Assembly: GCA_038496675.1 (NCBI GenBank)
Contig: CM076661.1
Coordinates: 6,252,510 to 6,316,509 of the forward strand
DNA from: Rachycentron canadum
Lineage: Eukaryota > Chordata > Actinopteri > Carangiformes > Rachycentridae
DNA length: 64,000 nucleotides
Direction of reading: 5' to 3'
Shown here piece by piece: positions 26,501 through 35,800 of the stretch (its first letter is position 1; each line of letters begins with the position of its first letter). Both the position numbers and the translations under genes were made by a program. The notes below the pieces were generated by a model. That model saw only the letters and a program-made list of their open reading frames with translations, did no database searches and had not been told where the DNA came from.

Positions 26501-29500
26501 AAGGTTTATCTGCTGCTAATGACAGGCTTTAACTGGCTCTCAAAGTAGATGTTAAAGAGTTAGTCTTTTTATTTCAAGAATCCCTCTACTGTCCTTCACC
26601 GTATCTCAGTACAGAGAGACTGTTTGGGTAAACACAAAGAGGGAATTTTGTACTAAAAGCCACCGACTGTGGAAGATATCCATTTAAACTGTTGAACTAG
26701 GGGCATTCCTTTGAATGGGGACAGGCCACTGGGGCAGCTTAGGTGTCAATGCAGGGGGCTCTGGCATAAAGAAATAAACAAACACAGGAGCGTCCTGCAA
26801 AATAGTTGAACCTGGCTTAACTTTCGCTGCAATATAACACAATCTCATCCACCAAGGTGTTGCATTGCCCAGACATACTCTCAAGCTTACATTCCTGGTA
26901 GATTGTGGCAAAGTAAATGCCTTTTTTCTCTCCATTGGCCTCATAATCATCCTCAGAAAAGACTAAATAGAAAGTTATCATGGCAGCATAACTTTCCAGT
27001 TCATAAAATCCTGTCTTACAGTACCATAAACCCCTTTGCAGTGTTTTTGCATTTCAGAAGCCTTATTTTCTGTTGCTCAAACTAAACTTCTATGGATCAC
27101 TGGTACCTGAAGCAACATGCCCCCACCAACGCAGCCCCCTGCTCAGTCTCAGTGCCTGCTAAAACTTGATTTTGGCTTCAGATAAATTTAGGAATACATT
27201 TTTACACAAACAATGACTGTGGATTTTGTCCTTAGATCTGTAGGAAGTGCACTAGGATGGGATCTTTAAATGACCAGTAAAACAGAAGAAATGACTGCAG
27301 CAAGCAAAACTTGTTTCAATGTTCCTATGGGCACTAGCCGTGATAGGAACCTATATTTTAAGGTGTTTAAATCCAGATCTTAACAAAACTGTGTCTTTTC
27401 TTGTTGTCTCACGAGAGTCAATTCTGTCAAAGCAATAAATCTGCAGCAGGTTTTGGTGACTCTTTGTAGGATCAGACTTTACACTTCTGTGGCTTGTTCA
27501 CATAAGACTCTGAGCTTTTTTCCTCTTCCCTTCCAATCATTAAGATGATAAGACATATGGTTTAGCCTATACTTCGCAAACACTTTCCTGTGAAATGGGG
27601 TAAAGTATGGGGAAGAAGCACTGCAGGCACAGGAAGAGTGGCTTGTGGCCTGCACAGTAAAAACAAAGACATCAAGGCCTACAAAGCCGGCTTTTGTCCA
27701 GGGTTCATTCACAAGGGAAGTCATTGCTTTTCTAAGATGATCCTGCATTGTCTTGCAAAGTAGCGGCCATCTTTCCAAGGGTTGGTCTCAGGAGAAGATT
27801 CAGTCAATTATGATGCTTATGTTTGGCTGACACTGTGCTTGTTTTTAATCTATACTGTTTTTTGTGACTGTGGAAAAACAATTTAAGAGTATGCTTACTA
27901 ATTAATGTAATTTTTATGCTTTCTCACAATGTTTTCACAATTTAGGTTATTACATCATTGCAATGTTTCAGTTTTGCCTTACAAAGGAAAACAGTAATAT
28001 GTAGAGTGACTGTGGTCTAAAAGAACACTGTCATGGTAATGATCTGAATCATTTAATTAATTTTGATACATTAAATCTAATTTTAAACTGCAGAATGTGA
28101 CAGTATGGAGGTAAGAATACAGCGTCATAAGACTACAAGCAAGGATATAGACAATAATCACTTATTCTTGCTGTTTCGCAAGCAAATACCCTAAGTTTTC
28201 AAGAGATGAGACAAACAAGCTTAGTTCATTGGTATTTCAGTATAGTTGCCTGACAGAGTGAGGAGACATACCAAATTCAAGAGCATTTGGCTAGTGAAGT
28301 GTTAACATTCTGCCCTGCTCTGGACATAATCCTGTCTCACTCAGGTAGGCCTTGTTTCATTTGACCAAATAAGAGGGCTGTGACGTTCAGTACAAGCTAT
28401 TTTTGACGCAGGTACCAAGCCAAGGAGGGTCATAGCATTCCTATTTCACTAGGCAATCGTCAGTCACCACATGTAAATAAATACTCAACATGTAACCAAT
28501 CACTTTCCCTCCCTTGTTCTATGACACACCTTTGTAAGAGTACAGGTGAACACAAGTGAAAATTAACCTACACAACACTCATAAGTGGACACATACTGGA
28601 GTGATGAAAAAAGAAACGCTGATGGAAAATTGGAAGGGTTAAGGTTATGATGATTGAAACCCAGACTGACCAGCTCCCTCAGGAAAAGGAAACCATCCAA
28701 TGAATAGCTACACCTGTCATCCACAGTATACCTGTCAGGGCACAGAGGAACGTGGCGTGTCTGGCACTTTATGTAATTTGTAGTTAACATTTTCGCATTA
28801 ACCTCACGTCAAGTAAGAGTTCAGTAAATTCAGCAGTACTGATATTTGTGTGCACTGGGCATCTGAGTCTTCTTCAGTTATTTTTTTTTTCATATACAGT
28901 GATCCAGGGTAACAAGCCAGCCATTAAAAAAGTACCAAATACTTTATTTAAACTATATTATACTATACACTAACTTCATTGACTATTTTTTAACCAGTAT
29001 CTACAAGATGTAAGTTAGGACAATATCAGCAGAAAATTAGTGGCAGGGGAAGCAGGAATCTTAATTAGGTATTAACTGGAATTGCCTGCACAAAAAAGGA
29101 AAAGATATCTTGCTTAAAGATGTTTTTTTTAAAAAAAAACCCTGATATTTGTATTCCTTTGTTTCCCATTTTAGCTCTTGCAGGTAAGAAGTATGTTTTA
29201 ACTTTTTTTTTTTTTTTTTTTTTCATCTCTGGACTTTCTCTGCGAAGCATCCACTCCTTGCTGCTGCCCTGTAAGTCTTAGGGGTTTTCTGCAGGTTAAG
29301 TTAAATACTAGCACTGTTACTTGTAATGATAAAAGAGACGCCCGGGCTATAGTTGAATGGTACGCAAAACTTTTTACAATACGTCCCAACTGTTAGCTTA
29401 TATATACATAAACACAATGCACGTCACTTTAGATGCATCTTTACATTGAAGTAGTTGTTTGGGTTTATGCTAAGTTACAAAGAAAAAAAAAAAACAAAAG

Positions 29501-29776
29501 AAACGAGCGAAACCCGGAGCAGTTCGGTAAGCGAACCACTACTCTTCATCACCATCCTCCTCTTCACTCAGTCACCATCATCATCTGCGAAGCACAAGGC
29601 TGTTTAGCTTTAGGGAAATAAAAGAAGGGAAGGAAAAGACGGACCACGCTCTGTAAATACATAAAAGACCCGCGGCGAATCATGGCGAGTCCGCCATAAA
29701 AAAAAAATACGGAAAGCTACTAAAATGTTGTCCCCGCCACCAGCTTACCTCCAACCCGGTACATGTTCGCTGCCAT
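906..29776 (-). CDS. mta1: MTA1 (metastasis-associated protein 1), 5' part, nine joined coding exons
   Basis: MTA proteins are scaffold subunits of the nuclear NuRD chromatin-remodelling and deacetylase complex; ELM2-SANT binds and activates HDAC1/2. Nine exons with GT-AG boundaries join in frame into 297 codons: 29749-29776, 18844-18911, 15741-15834, 5359-5485, 4400-4463, 3956-4073, 2123-2225, 1537-1636, 906-1094. Scaled from human MTA1, BAH covers about residues 1-147, ELM2 148-259, and SANT begins near 266 and is cut by the window edge. The start is the ATG giving MAANMYRVG, the invariant family N-terminus. MTA1 is preferred over MTA3 and MTA2 because exon 4 reads ELEEEMENPEMADLPEK, close to human MTA1 and unlike MTA3. 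The rest of SANT, the GATA zinc finger and the C-terminus must lie beyond position 1. CRIP2 is the neighbour, as in mammals. The orthology call rests on remembered family sequence, not on a search. Confidence 0.95.
1537..1636 (-). CDS. mta1: mta1 coding exon 8 (ELM2)
   Basis: The acceptor TCCATAG precedes 100 nt completing Arg201 and encoding SVGTFARALDCSSSVRQPSL then HMSAAAASRDITL, residues 202-234. The donor is GTAAGA. An alternative AG six bases downstream (ATCAGTAG) would break the frame and lose the conserved RSVGT, so the upstream AG was chosen. Confidence 0.95.
2123..2225 (-). CDS. mta1: mta1 coding exon 7 (ELM2)
   Basis: The acceptor CTTGTAG precedes 103 nt that complete Gly167 and encode EDDGRDLEKLEEKVWDPNSS then LTEKQIDQFLVVA, residues 168-200, plus two bases of Arg201. 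The donor is GTAAGT. Too short to appear as an ATG-started reading frame; recovered from splice sites and ELM2 similarity. Confidence 0.95.
2226..3955. other. mta1 intron 6: no gene
   Basis: AT-rich non-coding sequence with C and T homopolymer runs (about 2328-2354, 3398-3412), A-runs near 2697-2718 and an (AATA)n patch near 2988-3005. Reading frames crossing it are simple-sequence or unsupported. Confidence 0.7.
3956..4073 (-). CDS. mta1: mta1 coding exon 6 (end of BAH, start of ELM2)
   Basis: The acceptor TTCCCAG precedes 118 nt encoding DAFFYSLVYDPQQKTLLADK, GEIRVGNKYQADITD and LLNE, residues 128-166, plus one base of Gly167. The donor is GTACAT. GEIRVGNKYQADI is the hallmark start of ELM2. 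Confidence 0.96.
4400..4463 (-). CDS. mta1: mta1 coding exon 5 (BAH)
   Basis: The acceptor ACTCCAG precedes 64 nt completing Arg106 and encoding GKCCVTLLNETEALKSYL then DRE, residues 107-127. The donor is GTAAGT. The human counterpart reads GKCSVTLLNETESLKSYLER, so the exon is strongly conserved. Confidence 0.95.
4464..5358. other. mta1 intron 4: no gene
   Basis: Starts with a purine-rich plus strand at 4490-4620 (pyrimidine-rich on the gene strand) and is otherwise AT-rich. No further exon or recognisable repeat. Confidence 0.65.
5359..5485 (-). CDS. mta1: mta1 coding exon 4 (BAH)
   Basis: The acceptor CACCCAG precedes 127 nt. Codon 64 is A|GG (Arg), followed by ELEEEMENPEMADLPEK, QKHQLRHRELFLSRQ and LESLPATHI, residues 65-105, plus two bases of Arg106. 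The donor is GTATGG. The direct join KHA-R-ELEEEMENPEM corresponds to the human form that skips the short exon encoding TLSVCYKAGPG. Confidence 0.95.
5915..6171 (-). repeat. Dispersed GCTGCAACTAA-type teleost repeat, copy 1
   Basis: Read on the minus strand it starts near GCCGCAACTAATGATTATTT, then gives a GATTAATCTGCAG-like segment, and ends in TTAATTGACTAATTG. This layout recurs at least five more times in the window, in both orientations. I recognise it as an abundant dispersed family of teleost genomes but cannot assign a named superfamily. Boundaries are approximate. Confidence 0.6.
6480..6960. repeat. Purine-rich (GA-rich) block with a 24-bp tandem duplication
   Basis: The plus strand is almost entirely A and G. 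Positions 6739-6762 and 6763-6786 are two exact copies of a 24-bp unit ending AAAGTGGT. Long open frames on both strands here (Ser/Leu-rich on minus, Arg/Glu-rich on plus) follow from the base bias and are not genes. Confidence 0.85.
8235..8570 (+). repeat. Dispersed GCTGCAACTAA-type teleost repeat, copy 2
   Basis: Begins GGGCTGCAGCTAATCAACTG and continues through AAAGACTCAAAGATATTCC and CACATTTGAGAAGCTACAAC to a CTAATCAAAATAGCTG end. The same landmarks in the same order occur in the 18.5 kb copy. Confidence 0.65.
10750..11010 (+). pseudogene. Tc1/mariner-type transposase relic (broken)
   Basis: Positions 10819-10854 encode FILQQDNEPEHT, the conserved block around the second catalytic Asp of Tc1-like DDE transposases. 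Downstream sequence aligns by eye to the following segment of the family up to a GTGGCAAGTTCTTCAA-like stretch (about 10978-10998). The segment that should hold the third catalytic acid is frame-disrupted and followed by a stop, and the rest of the transposase is missing. TGTGCAAAAGTTTTAC near 10754 resembles the outer end of such elements, which suggests internal deletion. Inactive; it lies in mta1 intron 3. Confidence 0.75.
11975..12040 (+). repeat. tRNA-derived SINE-like or tRNA pseudogene relic
   Basis: TAGCTCAAGTGG at 11982-11993 fits a polymerase III A box and GGTTGTTTCC at 12026-12035 a degenerate B box (normally GGTTCGANTCC), about 32 bp apart. No full cloverleaf can be folded, so this is not a functional tRNA gene. 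SINE relic is the likelier reading. Confidence 0.5.
13301..13370. repeat. C-run and (AC)n microsatellite
   Basis: Ten C residues at 13301-13310, then an uninterrupted (AC)n at 13323-13370 after a 12-bp spacer. The reading frames across it are simple-sequence artefacts. Confidence 0.95.
15741..15834 (-). CDS. mta1: mta1 coding exon 3 (BAH)
   Basis: The acceptor TTACAG precedes 94 nt encoding TANGNVEAKVVCFYRRRDIS and STLIALADKHA, residues 33-63, plus the first base of codon 64. The donor is GTGAGT. Nearly identical to human MTA1 within the BAH domain, a nucleosome-interaction module. Confidence 0.96.
15890..15962. repeat. Imperfect (AC)n microsatellite
   Basis: ACACAC runs interrupted by GCAT and ATGC, starting about 55 bp upstream (on the gene strand) of the acceptor of mta1 exon 3. 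Confidence 0.9.
18505..18775 (+). repeat. Dispersed GCTGCAACTAA-type teleost repeat, copy 3
   Basis: AGTTGCAACTAATGGTTTTC is followed by CCGATTATTTTCATGATAG, AGTTTACTGTCAAATATGA and CACATTTGAGAAGATGGAAG. It ends about 70 bp before mta1 exon 2. A weaker related fragment lies at about 18330-18480 (CCCAAAGATATTCAATTTGA). Confidence 0.6.
18844..18911 (-). CDS. mta1: mta1 coding exon 2 (BAH)
   Basis: The acceptor CTGCAG precedes 68 nt encoding (D)YVYFENSSSN then PLLIRRIEELNK, residues 10-32, and the donor is GTGAGT. Phase 1 in, phase 0 out. This is the start of the BAH domain. Residue 22 is Leu (CTG), where human MTA1 has Tyr (NPYLIRR). Confidence 0.95.
19162..19208. repeat. (AC)n microsatellite
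   Basis: Perfect AC dinucleotide run in mta1 intron 1. Confidence 0.95.
19407..19451. repeat. (TG)n(TC)n compound microsatellite
   Basis: A TG run passes directly into a TC run. About 170 bp further on, a C-rich and (CTC)n patch (19627-19660) and an ACACAC run continue the simple-sequence cluster. Confidence 0.95.
20197..20590 (+). repeat. Dispersed GCTGCAACTAA-type teleost repeat, copy 4, with T-run
   Basis: AGGGCTGCAACTAAGAATTA starts the copy. A T-run at about 20261-20286 interrupts it. AAATGTCTTGTTTTACCAGA and AACCCAAAGATATAAAATCT are family landmarks, and it closes near CTAAACAATTAATCC. Confidence 0.65.
21740..21910 (-). repeat. Dispersed teleost repeat fragment, copy 5
   Basis: AGTCAATTGATTAGTCAATC is followed by CAGATGTGACGATTTGCTGC, a landmark shared with the 23.7 kb copy. 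Degraded and incomplete. A related fragment at about 22390-22570 contains ATTAATCGATTATAAAAATA. Confidence 0.5.
23530..23563. repeat. (AG)n microsatellite
   Basis: Perfect AG run within a broader purine-rich stretch (23420-23570). Confidence 0.95.
23690..23965 (-). repeat. Dispersed teleost repeat, copy 6
   Basis: CTAATTGGAAAATCAGACC, TTTTCATAATTGATTAATCC and CAGATGTGACAATTTGCTGC are landmarks shared with copies 1 and 5, with further similarity around TGACATTTTATAGCC. Boundaries approximate. Confidence 0.55.
29749..29776 (-). CDS. mta1: mta1 coding exon 1
   Basis: The ATG at 29776 opens MAANMYRVG plus the first base of codon 10, followed by the donor GTAAGC at 29748. Codon 10 is split (G|AT, Asp) across the first intron, which is nearly 11 kb long. 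A 28-nt first coding exon ending after VG is the conserved MTA arrangement. Confidence 0.95.
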
Positions 29777-29880
29777 GACTGCCCCCGGTCCCTGGCTTCC
29801 TCTCCAGGTAGAGGGGAGGCTCTCGTCTCTCTCTCGCTGCCGGAGCTGTGTTAGCACTGCCGCCGCTGTGTGTTGGAAAA
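29777..29880 (-). promoter_or_regulatory. mta1: mta1 5' UTR and CpG-rich start region (approximate)
   Basis: Upstream of the ATG the sequence turns locally C+G rich with several CpG and CTCTCT pyrimidine tracts, then reverts to AT-rich DNA near 29.94 kb. There is no TATA box at a fitting distance. A CATGGCG block with a YY1-like core lies just inside intron 1 near 29681, and a GCCATTATTTTC block lies upstream near 30084. The transcription start cannot be fixed from sequence. Confidence 0.5.
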
Positions 29881-32800
29881 TGGTGGATTGATCAATACGA
29901 AACAGACCAGCCGAGAGACCTTAAAGAGACAGTACACTTTATGTCTACACCCGATATTTGGCGGCAGCATTTAAAAACAGTAGTGTTTCTTAATTTATTT
30001 TTTTAATTACTACTTTAACTCCAATGCTAATGCTAATGTTGTTACCGTTAGCAGGGAACAACGGTCTCTACAATATAACGACGCCATTATTTTCTTCTAA
30101 CGGCTCGTTTAAACCAACGGTTACAGCCAGCCATTCATTTTCCTAGATAACGTTACCTGGTCAGTTGGCTAGTTAGTTGTTTCCCCCTCTAGTTTTGATG
30201 ATACACGAAGAAAAAGATAACTTTTAACTAAAATTGAGCTCAGAAACCACCGGTGGAAAATCAGTTACAGTCATAAAGTTATAATGTCATAGACTGCAAA
30301 TGTGTTGTCTTGTAGGCGTCTCTTCTTTGGTTTATGCTTTGCTTAAACTGATTAAGACCTTCCACTACAATTTAGAGGCAGATATACTACTATACTGCAT
30401 ATTTAAGAACTATGAGTACTATTAAATTTACATACAAAACATCTGATCATCTTCTGAAATATGATTCATTATTATAGATTGAAGGCCCTTCATACCCCAC
30501 ACAGGTATTGCCTATTATGTGGCTCATTAGATTTATTCAGATTGAAGATATGCTCAGATTTCTGAGAGTAAGAATGATAAAGCTGTAACATGTCAAGTAA
30601 CAAAACTATCTTTGGAGAACCTTAAGTCCTGAACCCTCTTGTCTACACAATATATTAACTTTTGCTCATAACAATGAAAAAACAAACAAACATCATCTTT
30701 CAAACCCTTGGTAGCTTTTTGGCTTTTGGCTTTTTGCCATAATGAGTACCTTTACTTTAGAAACTGTTATTACATTTTGACTGATAATACTTATGTACCT
30801 TTAATCAAGTAGATTTTTGAATGCATGACCTTTATCCTACTTGAGTTTCTTTCTCTCCCTGCTAGTTTTAAGTCAAAAAAGGATGTGAGTACTTCTCCCA
30901 GCAGCATCAGAAACTAGAAGCTCTCAAGTAAAGTCTCATTACCCTGGTCTGAACAATAAAAATATAGTGATATTTTAAGTTTAAACCCCTGTTGTCCATC
31001 TTCTAAGAGTTGACTAATGAAACACTTAGAGTAAGAAGGTCAACACTGGTGTTTAAAATTAGCAGAATCTAAGTGGGACTGTCCAAATCACCACATCTCC
31101 CACAATGACAGAGACACATCCTTGTAAAATGTAGACAGGTCCCAAAGTTAATATACTGTATATATAAATCAGTTTACCTGGGACTTGAGGCATCAGAAAA
31201 TTGAGTGTTCCTGTTTCATCTCTAAAGCCAAGGCTGTGATCCTAAATCCCTTTACTCAGTGGTGTCAGTTGAGGTCTGTGGATTAGCTCTATGTGCAGGG
31301 CCCCATGGGGTTTGTTACAAAGAGGACTAGGATCAGTTAAATTTGATTAATGTGCAGGAATGGTGACAGTTTCCAGATAAATGTGTAAGATAATAATGTT
31401 AGGGCACCCTGTCTAATTGTTAAATTTATTTATGGAGTTGAATTTATGCTGTCTTATGTAGGCTACTTGAAAGTATTTGCTTTTAGGCTAGATGTTGGAT
31501 ATTTCTGTTCTATAAGTGCAGCATGACTTTTTCTCTTACAAGGTTTCCTCACAAAATGCATTTTGTGAAACGTTTTTCCACAGTCACAATTCATTTTCCT
31601 CACAAAAAGATTATAAGTTATAAGTAGAAAATTATAAGTGTAGTATAATTATTGTGGAGCCAAGACAGTGAGGCACATATAGATCAATTCAATAGTTATT
31701 TCTTCTATTTTGTTCATATCTACACTTGGTCTTAGTGCACAACATTAAATGCAGTAACATTATCTTCACTGTCTGCAGTTAGGGCAGAATTGCACAGTGA
31801 CTGATGGTATGATATTTTCACAGGAGCATGAGATGAAGGTTTAGGATATCAAGTCTATTATGACATTGCCACAACCTACTTTGTTCATTGTATGAACCTG
31901 CATGTATCGGGGCAAATAGAAAGTGGGCAGGATATTGTAGTGGACAAATTGGATATCTTGTACTGCGACAAAGACCAGCAACACAATTTTCTTCTGTAGC
32001 ACCTGCCACAAATATTGCTATTCTCCTTGGACTATATTTCCAGTATATCAAAATGAAAGTATGATGACTTCTAAAAATAAAAAACAAACATAAAAGTGCA
32101 GCTTTTCATCTGAGTAAAAAGAGAGTTTAGCCAAAGATCTCTAATATCTGACACATGACAAGTAAAGGCACAAATAATATAGTCTGCTAGTGATAGTTGT
32201 TTGATTAGCTGAGTTTTCATTGTGGAAACAGGAGTGCTGGAGAGGCTCGATGCTGAAGGAATGCTGTGGTGAAGGCTATATCTGATCTATACCATATGGA
32301 AGCCTCAATTACTGTGGCCTAACACAGGGGACTACAGTCTGCAGTCACGTGGCCTATATAAGCCAATCGTGTGTACTTAGAGTATGCACTCCTGCTCAAG
32401 TGTGCAGTCTCAATGTTGGAACTGTGCTGCAATGGAGGGATCCTGTATTGTGTCTTAGGGCTCTTTTATGGAAATGAACAAGAGACAAACTGTGTGTGTG
32501 TTTGTGTGTGTTTGTGTGTGTATTTGTGTAAGGGTGTACACAACCATTTATGTCATTTAGACTAAAATATAGTGGATTTGAGAATGTTTTCCAGTGATAA
32601 TGTGCACATTGGTAACAAAACTAAAAAGTGTTTTGACATGGGCTATAATTTTGTGTTAAAGAAATGAAGGAACATTATTACCCAATGGATATTCTTTCAC
32701 ATTGTATATTTATTACCCAATATACAGCATGCTGCTATGTGCAACATAAAGTGCATTTCTATATAAAATTCAGCCATTATCCAACCGATAAGTGCTGCTT

Positions 32801-35800
32801 TTTGTTGAGAACAGTGCTCACTGTAGTGCATTTTATTTCAAATGTTTATCTTGCTTATCAACTTTCTTTTTCTTACAATAATGTAGAATAATAATTGTAC
32901 AGATTATCACAGAACATCCAGCACAATTTGTGTGGTATATATCACAGAATTGCTGAAAAAAGTGAGCTGTCTTTTGAGCTGTTGTAGTGTTCCCCAATAA
33001 GCTCGGAGGAAAACCGTGCCAATACATAATGTGGTCTTAATTAAAGGAAAATAGGTGGTCAACAATGTAGCCTTGTATTTGGGAACTGTGACTACATTCA
33101 TTAGAGCTGTTTGTTTACTTGGCTGCGTGGTGCTGTGCAGATGTTCTTTTTGAATCCACTTGCTCCTCTGCCAGATGTTGCTGCAGTCAGGAAGACAGAC
33201 AGGCGAACACGCAGGCAGAGCTCTGCGCAGCACAGCACAGTGCAGGTGTTTTCCCCGATGAGTCTCACTCTGTGGAGATGGATCGCTTGAAGACACAGAG
33301 TGTCTCCAGAAACTCCCCACAGTTTGAGTGGTTGCAGTCCTGGAGGATGACCTCTGACGGCCTTGCTTTCTCTCTCCCACTTTCTCTTCCTCCCTTATCC
33401 TCTGTCTTTCCTCCACTCCTCCATATAGCAGATAAATGCACAGGAGAGACAAAGACACAAAGGAAATCAATTAGCCCTGTTTCTTGGCACAAACCATTCC
33501 ATATCTTTGATAGTGGTTCCTCATTTGTTCTCTCACTGGGGGTTGAGCTTGGATCCAGAGACGCTATGGGAGGTGCAGCAATAAAGGGACTACTGTTACA
33601 GCACAATCTCCTCTGCACCTAACAGTCAAACTGTGCAATGGGAGTATTTCTGCGTCAACAGTGAAAAACACACAGGTTTTGCCCAATTATCCCCAATAAA
33701 AAAATAAAAAAAAAACACCTGATGTTGAAACACTGAAAATTCTCAACCAGGTTCAGTTTTTGTCTGGTATCAACAAGCCATACATGTCTTGATTTGAGTC
33801 ATGCTGTAGGTTTAAAGCATAGTAAATATTACTCATACACATACCTTTAGGTACTGAGCTACAGATACCAAAAAGAAATCCAAAGAGATCCTGGTGGTCC
33901 CGATATTGTGAATATATACATAAACCTTCTTGTCCCTGTTTCCACCTGAAAAAGGCATCATTGCCGTTGCAGTTTAATGTGAGAAAACATCCAACAATGG
34001 TGTCACACAACTATAATTTGTCATTGTCTGACTTGACTGAACACAAGTACTGAACGTGACAGCTCTCTGTTGCAGACTTCCACAGTGACTAGCCATTTTG
34101 TCACTGCTCTGAAAGCTATGGCACAAGGCAACACTGACTCTTTTAATTGGGAATCTCTGCTGTAGGGGATCTGTCAGGCAGATTTCACAGCTAAAAATAT
34201 CAGTAACTGAAGAGATACACTCCCTCTCGGGGAATCTTGCTGAGGACATGCAGCTTGTAATAATATGCATCCAACGACAGGGAGAGCTATTGCACTGTGT
34301 TTGACAAAATGAGCAGTTGTTACAAAGGGACAGATGCTTTGAGACCATGCACAGTTGGATACGCTCTCATCCATAATCTTTATTTTATGTGAAATGCACA
34401 TTTAAGATCCAAAATCATTGACCAAACATCAGGATAGGATAGGATTATGCCTAATTGAAAACGTGATGGTCTAAGATTCAGTTACCTCAGTCAAACAGAG
34501 GGGGGCATCACTCACTCAAGCTTTTCTTTTGTCCTCAGTTGCTCCCTGAAAAGCATCATGCAGTGGGAGAAAAAAAGGGGCCGGCCATGCAGCAGAAATG
34601 ACACTTCAGCATCAGAGCTGACTGTGGACCTCAACTATAACATAAATCAAACTTTGCCATTGTGTCTTCATTACTGGTGCTAAGAAGCTGGTTTACAGTG
34701 TGTGTTGCTTCTGTCTGTCATCTGTTACTGCAGACGTGGCTCAGATGGATACACTCAGCTGAAATACTCACAAGAAATCTTGGCCCTAATCCAAGGAGAT
34801 CAACCATAGTGCACTGGTAGGTTATTGATACTGTGACCCTCACAGAATAAAAAAGGAATGATAATGTGACCATGTCAGATATGGACTGCAGACAGAAGGA
34901 TATGTGGCACTGGAAAAGACATCCTCGGTAGGTCCCAGGCCCCACCTCGCAAGGGAATCCTGTGGCTGTGTGTCCACCCTCCACCACAAGACATGCCAAA
35001 ATGCCAGGAGCCACCAGACGGGAGCAACACTTTGTGTGTGTGTGTGTGAAACAGCTGGTGATCCTCCAAATGTGTCTCCATCTTCAGACAGAGGCACTGG
35101 CAGTTGGTGAGAGGATGGTGTCGCGTGGGGAAAACCCACAACCATCAGACATAAAAAAGGAATCACTGGAATGACAAATGGCTCCTAAAAGTCACGTACC
35201 GAATTTCAATCTCTATCCAGCAGGAATGCTTGTCATCTTATAAGCTGACACCATCAACCTAGAGCTGCACCAGCTGATGTCAAGAACAAAGATTCAGCAA
35301 TTTGTGATAGGCAGCAGGGTCCAAAAGTCTGAGACCACTTTCCCAATGGGAATAATGATTAGAGCCTATAATATGAGAGACCTTCAGGCAGTTATATTGG
35401 ATGAACTGGTTATAATTGTTTATATTTCTAAGATTTCTGGATAGATGTGCACAATATTGATAAATGCTTGGTTATTTTGCTTGTAGGTGGTTATTCAGAG
35501 GGGCTGTTTACAATTAAGGTTATGTCTTTTGGGACATTTAATTACACAATGAGTAGATTATTAGTATCTAATCTACTTTAGATGCTAAATTAGATATATG
35601 GTCAGTTTGATAAAAAAAAGTTCAAAATCTACCATAACCACAATGCACAATGTTGTAGTATCCTTTTTTAAATTATTTTATTTAACCCTGAATACCTTTG
35701 AGCTTTGAACATTAGCTTTGACTGCATGAAACTGCTATGGACATTTTCATTATTGTCTCACATTTTATTTACAGAATAATTCATTGAGAAAAATTATATA

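Larger units (their letters stand above)
18912..29748. other. mta1 intron 1: nearly 11 kb, repeats only
   Basis: It separates the 28-nt first coding exon from the rest of the gene. It contains microsatellites at 19.16, 19.41 and 23.53 kb and several dispersed repeat copies between 20.2 and 24.0 kb. The 24.0-29.7 kb part is AT-rich with no recognised gene. Open frames at 26684-26950 and 27479-27778 on the minus strand match no family I know. Confidence 0.65.

Noticed and set aside
26684..27778. Two minus-strand frames (26684-26950, 27479-27778) that might be transposon-encoded
   Set aside because: I could not match either to a known transposase, reverse transcriptase or other family, and no element ends were visible.
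906..29776. Assignment of the minus-strand gene to MTA3 or MTA2
   Set aside because: The EMENPEM-ADLPEK segment and KTANGNVEAK wording match MTA1 rather than MTA3 (EIEEESE, KTASGNVEAK) as remembered.
32907..33622. Overlapping open frames of 187 (minus) and 167 (plus) codons between the two genes
   Set aside because: They overlap on opposite strands, have no recognisable motif and are continuous only by chance. No gene is expected here from synteny.
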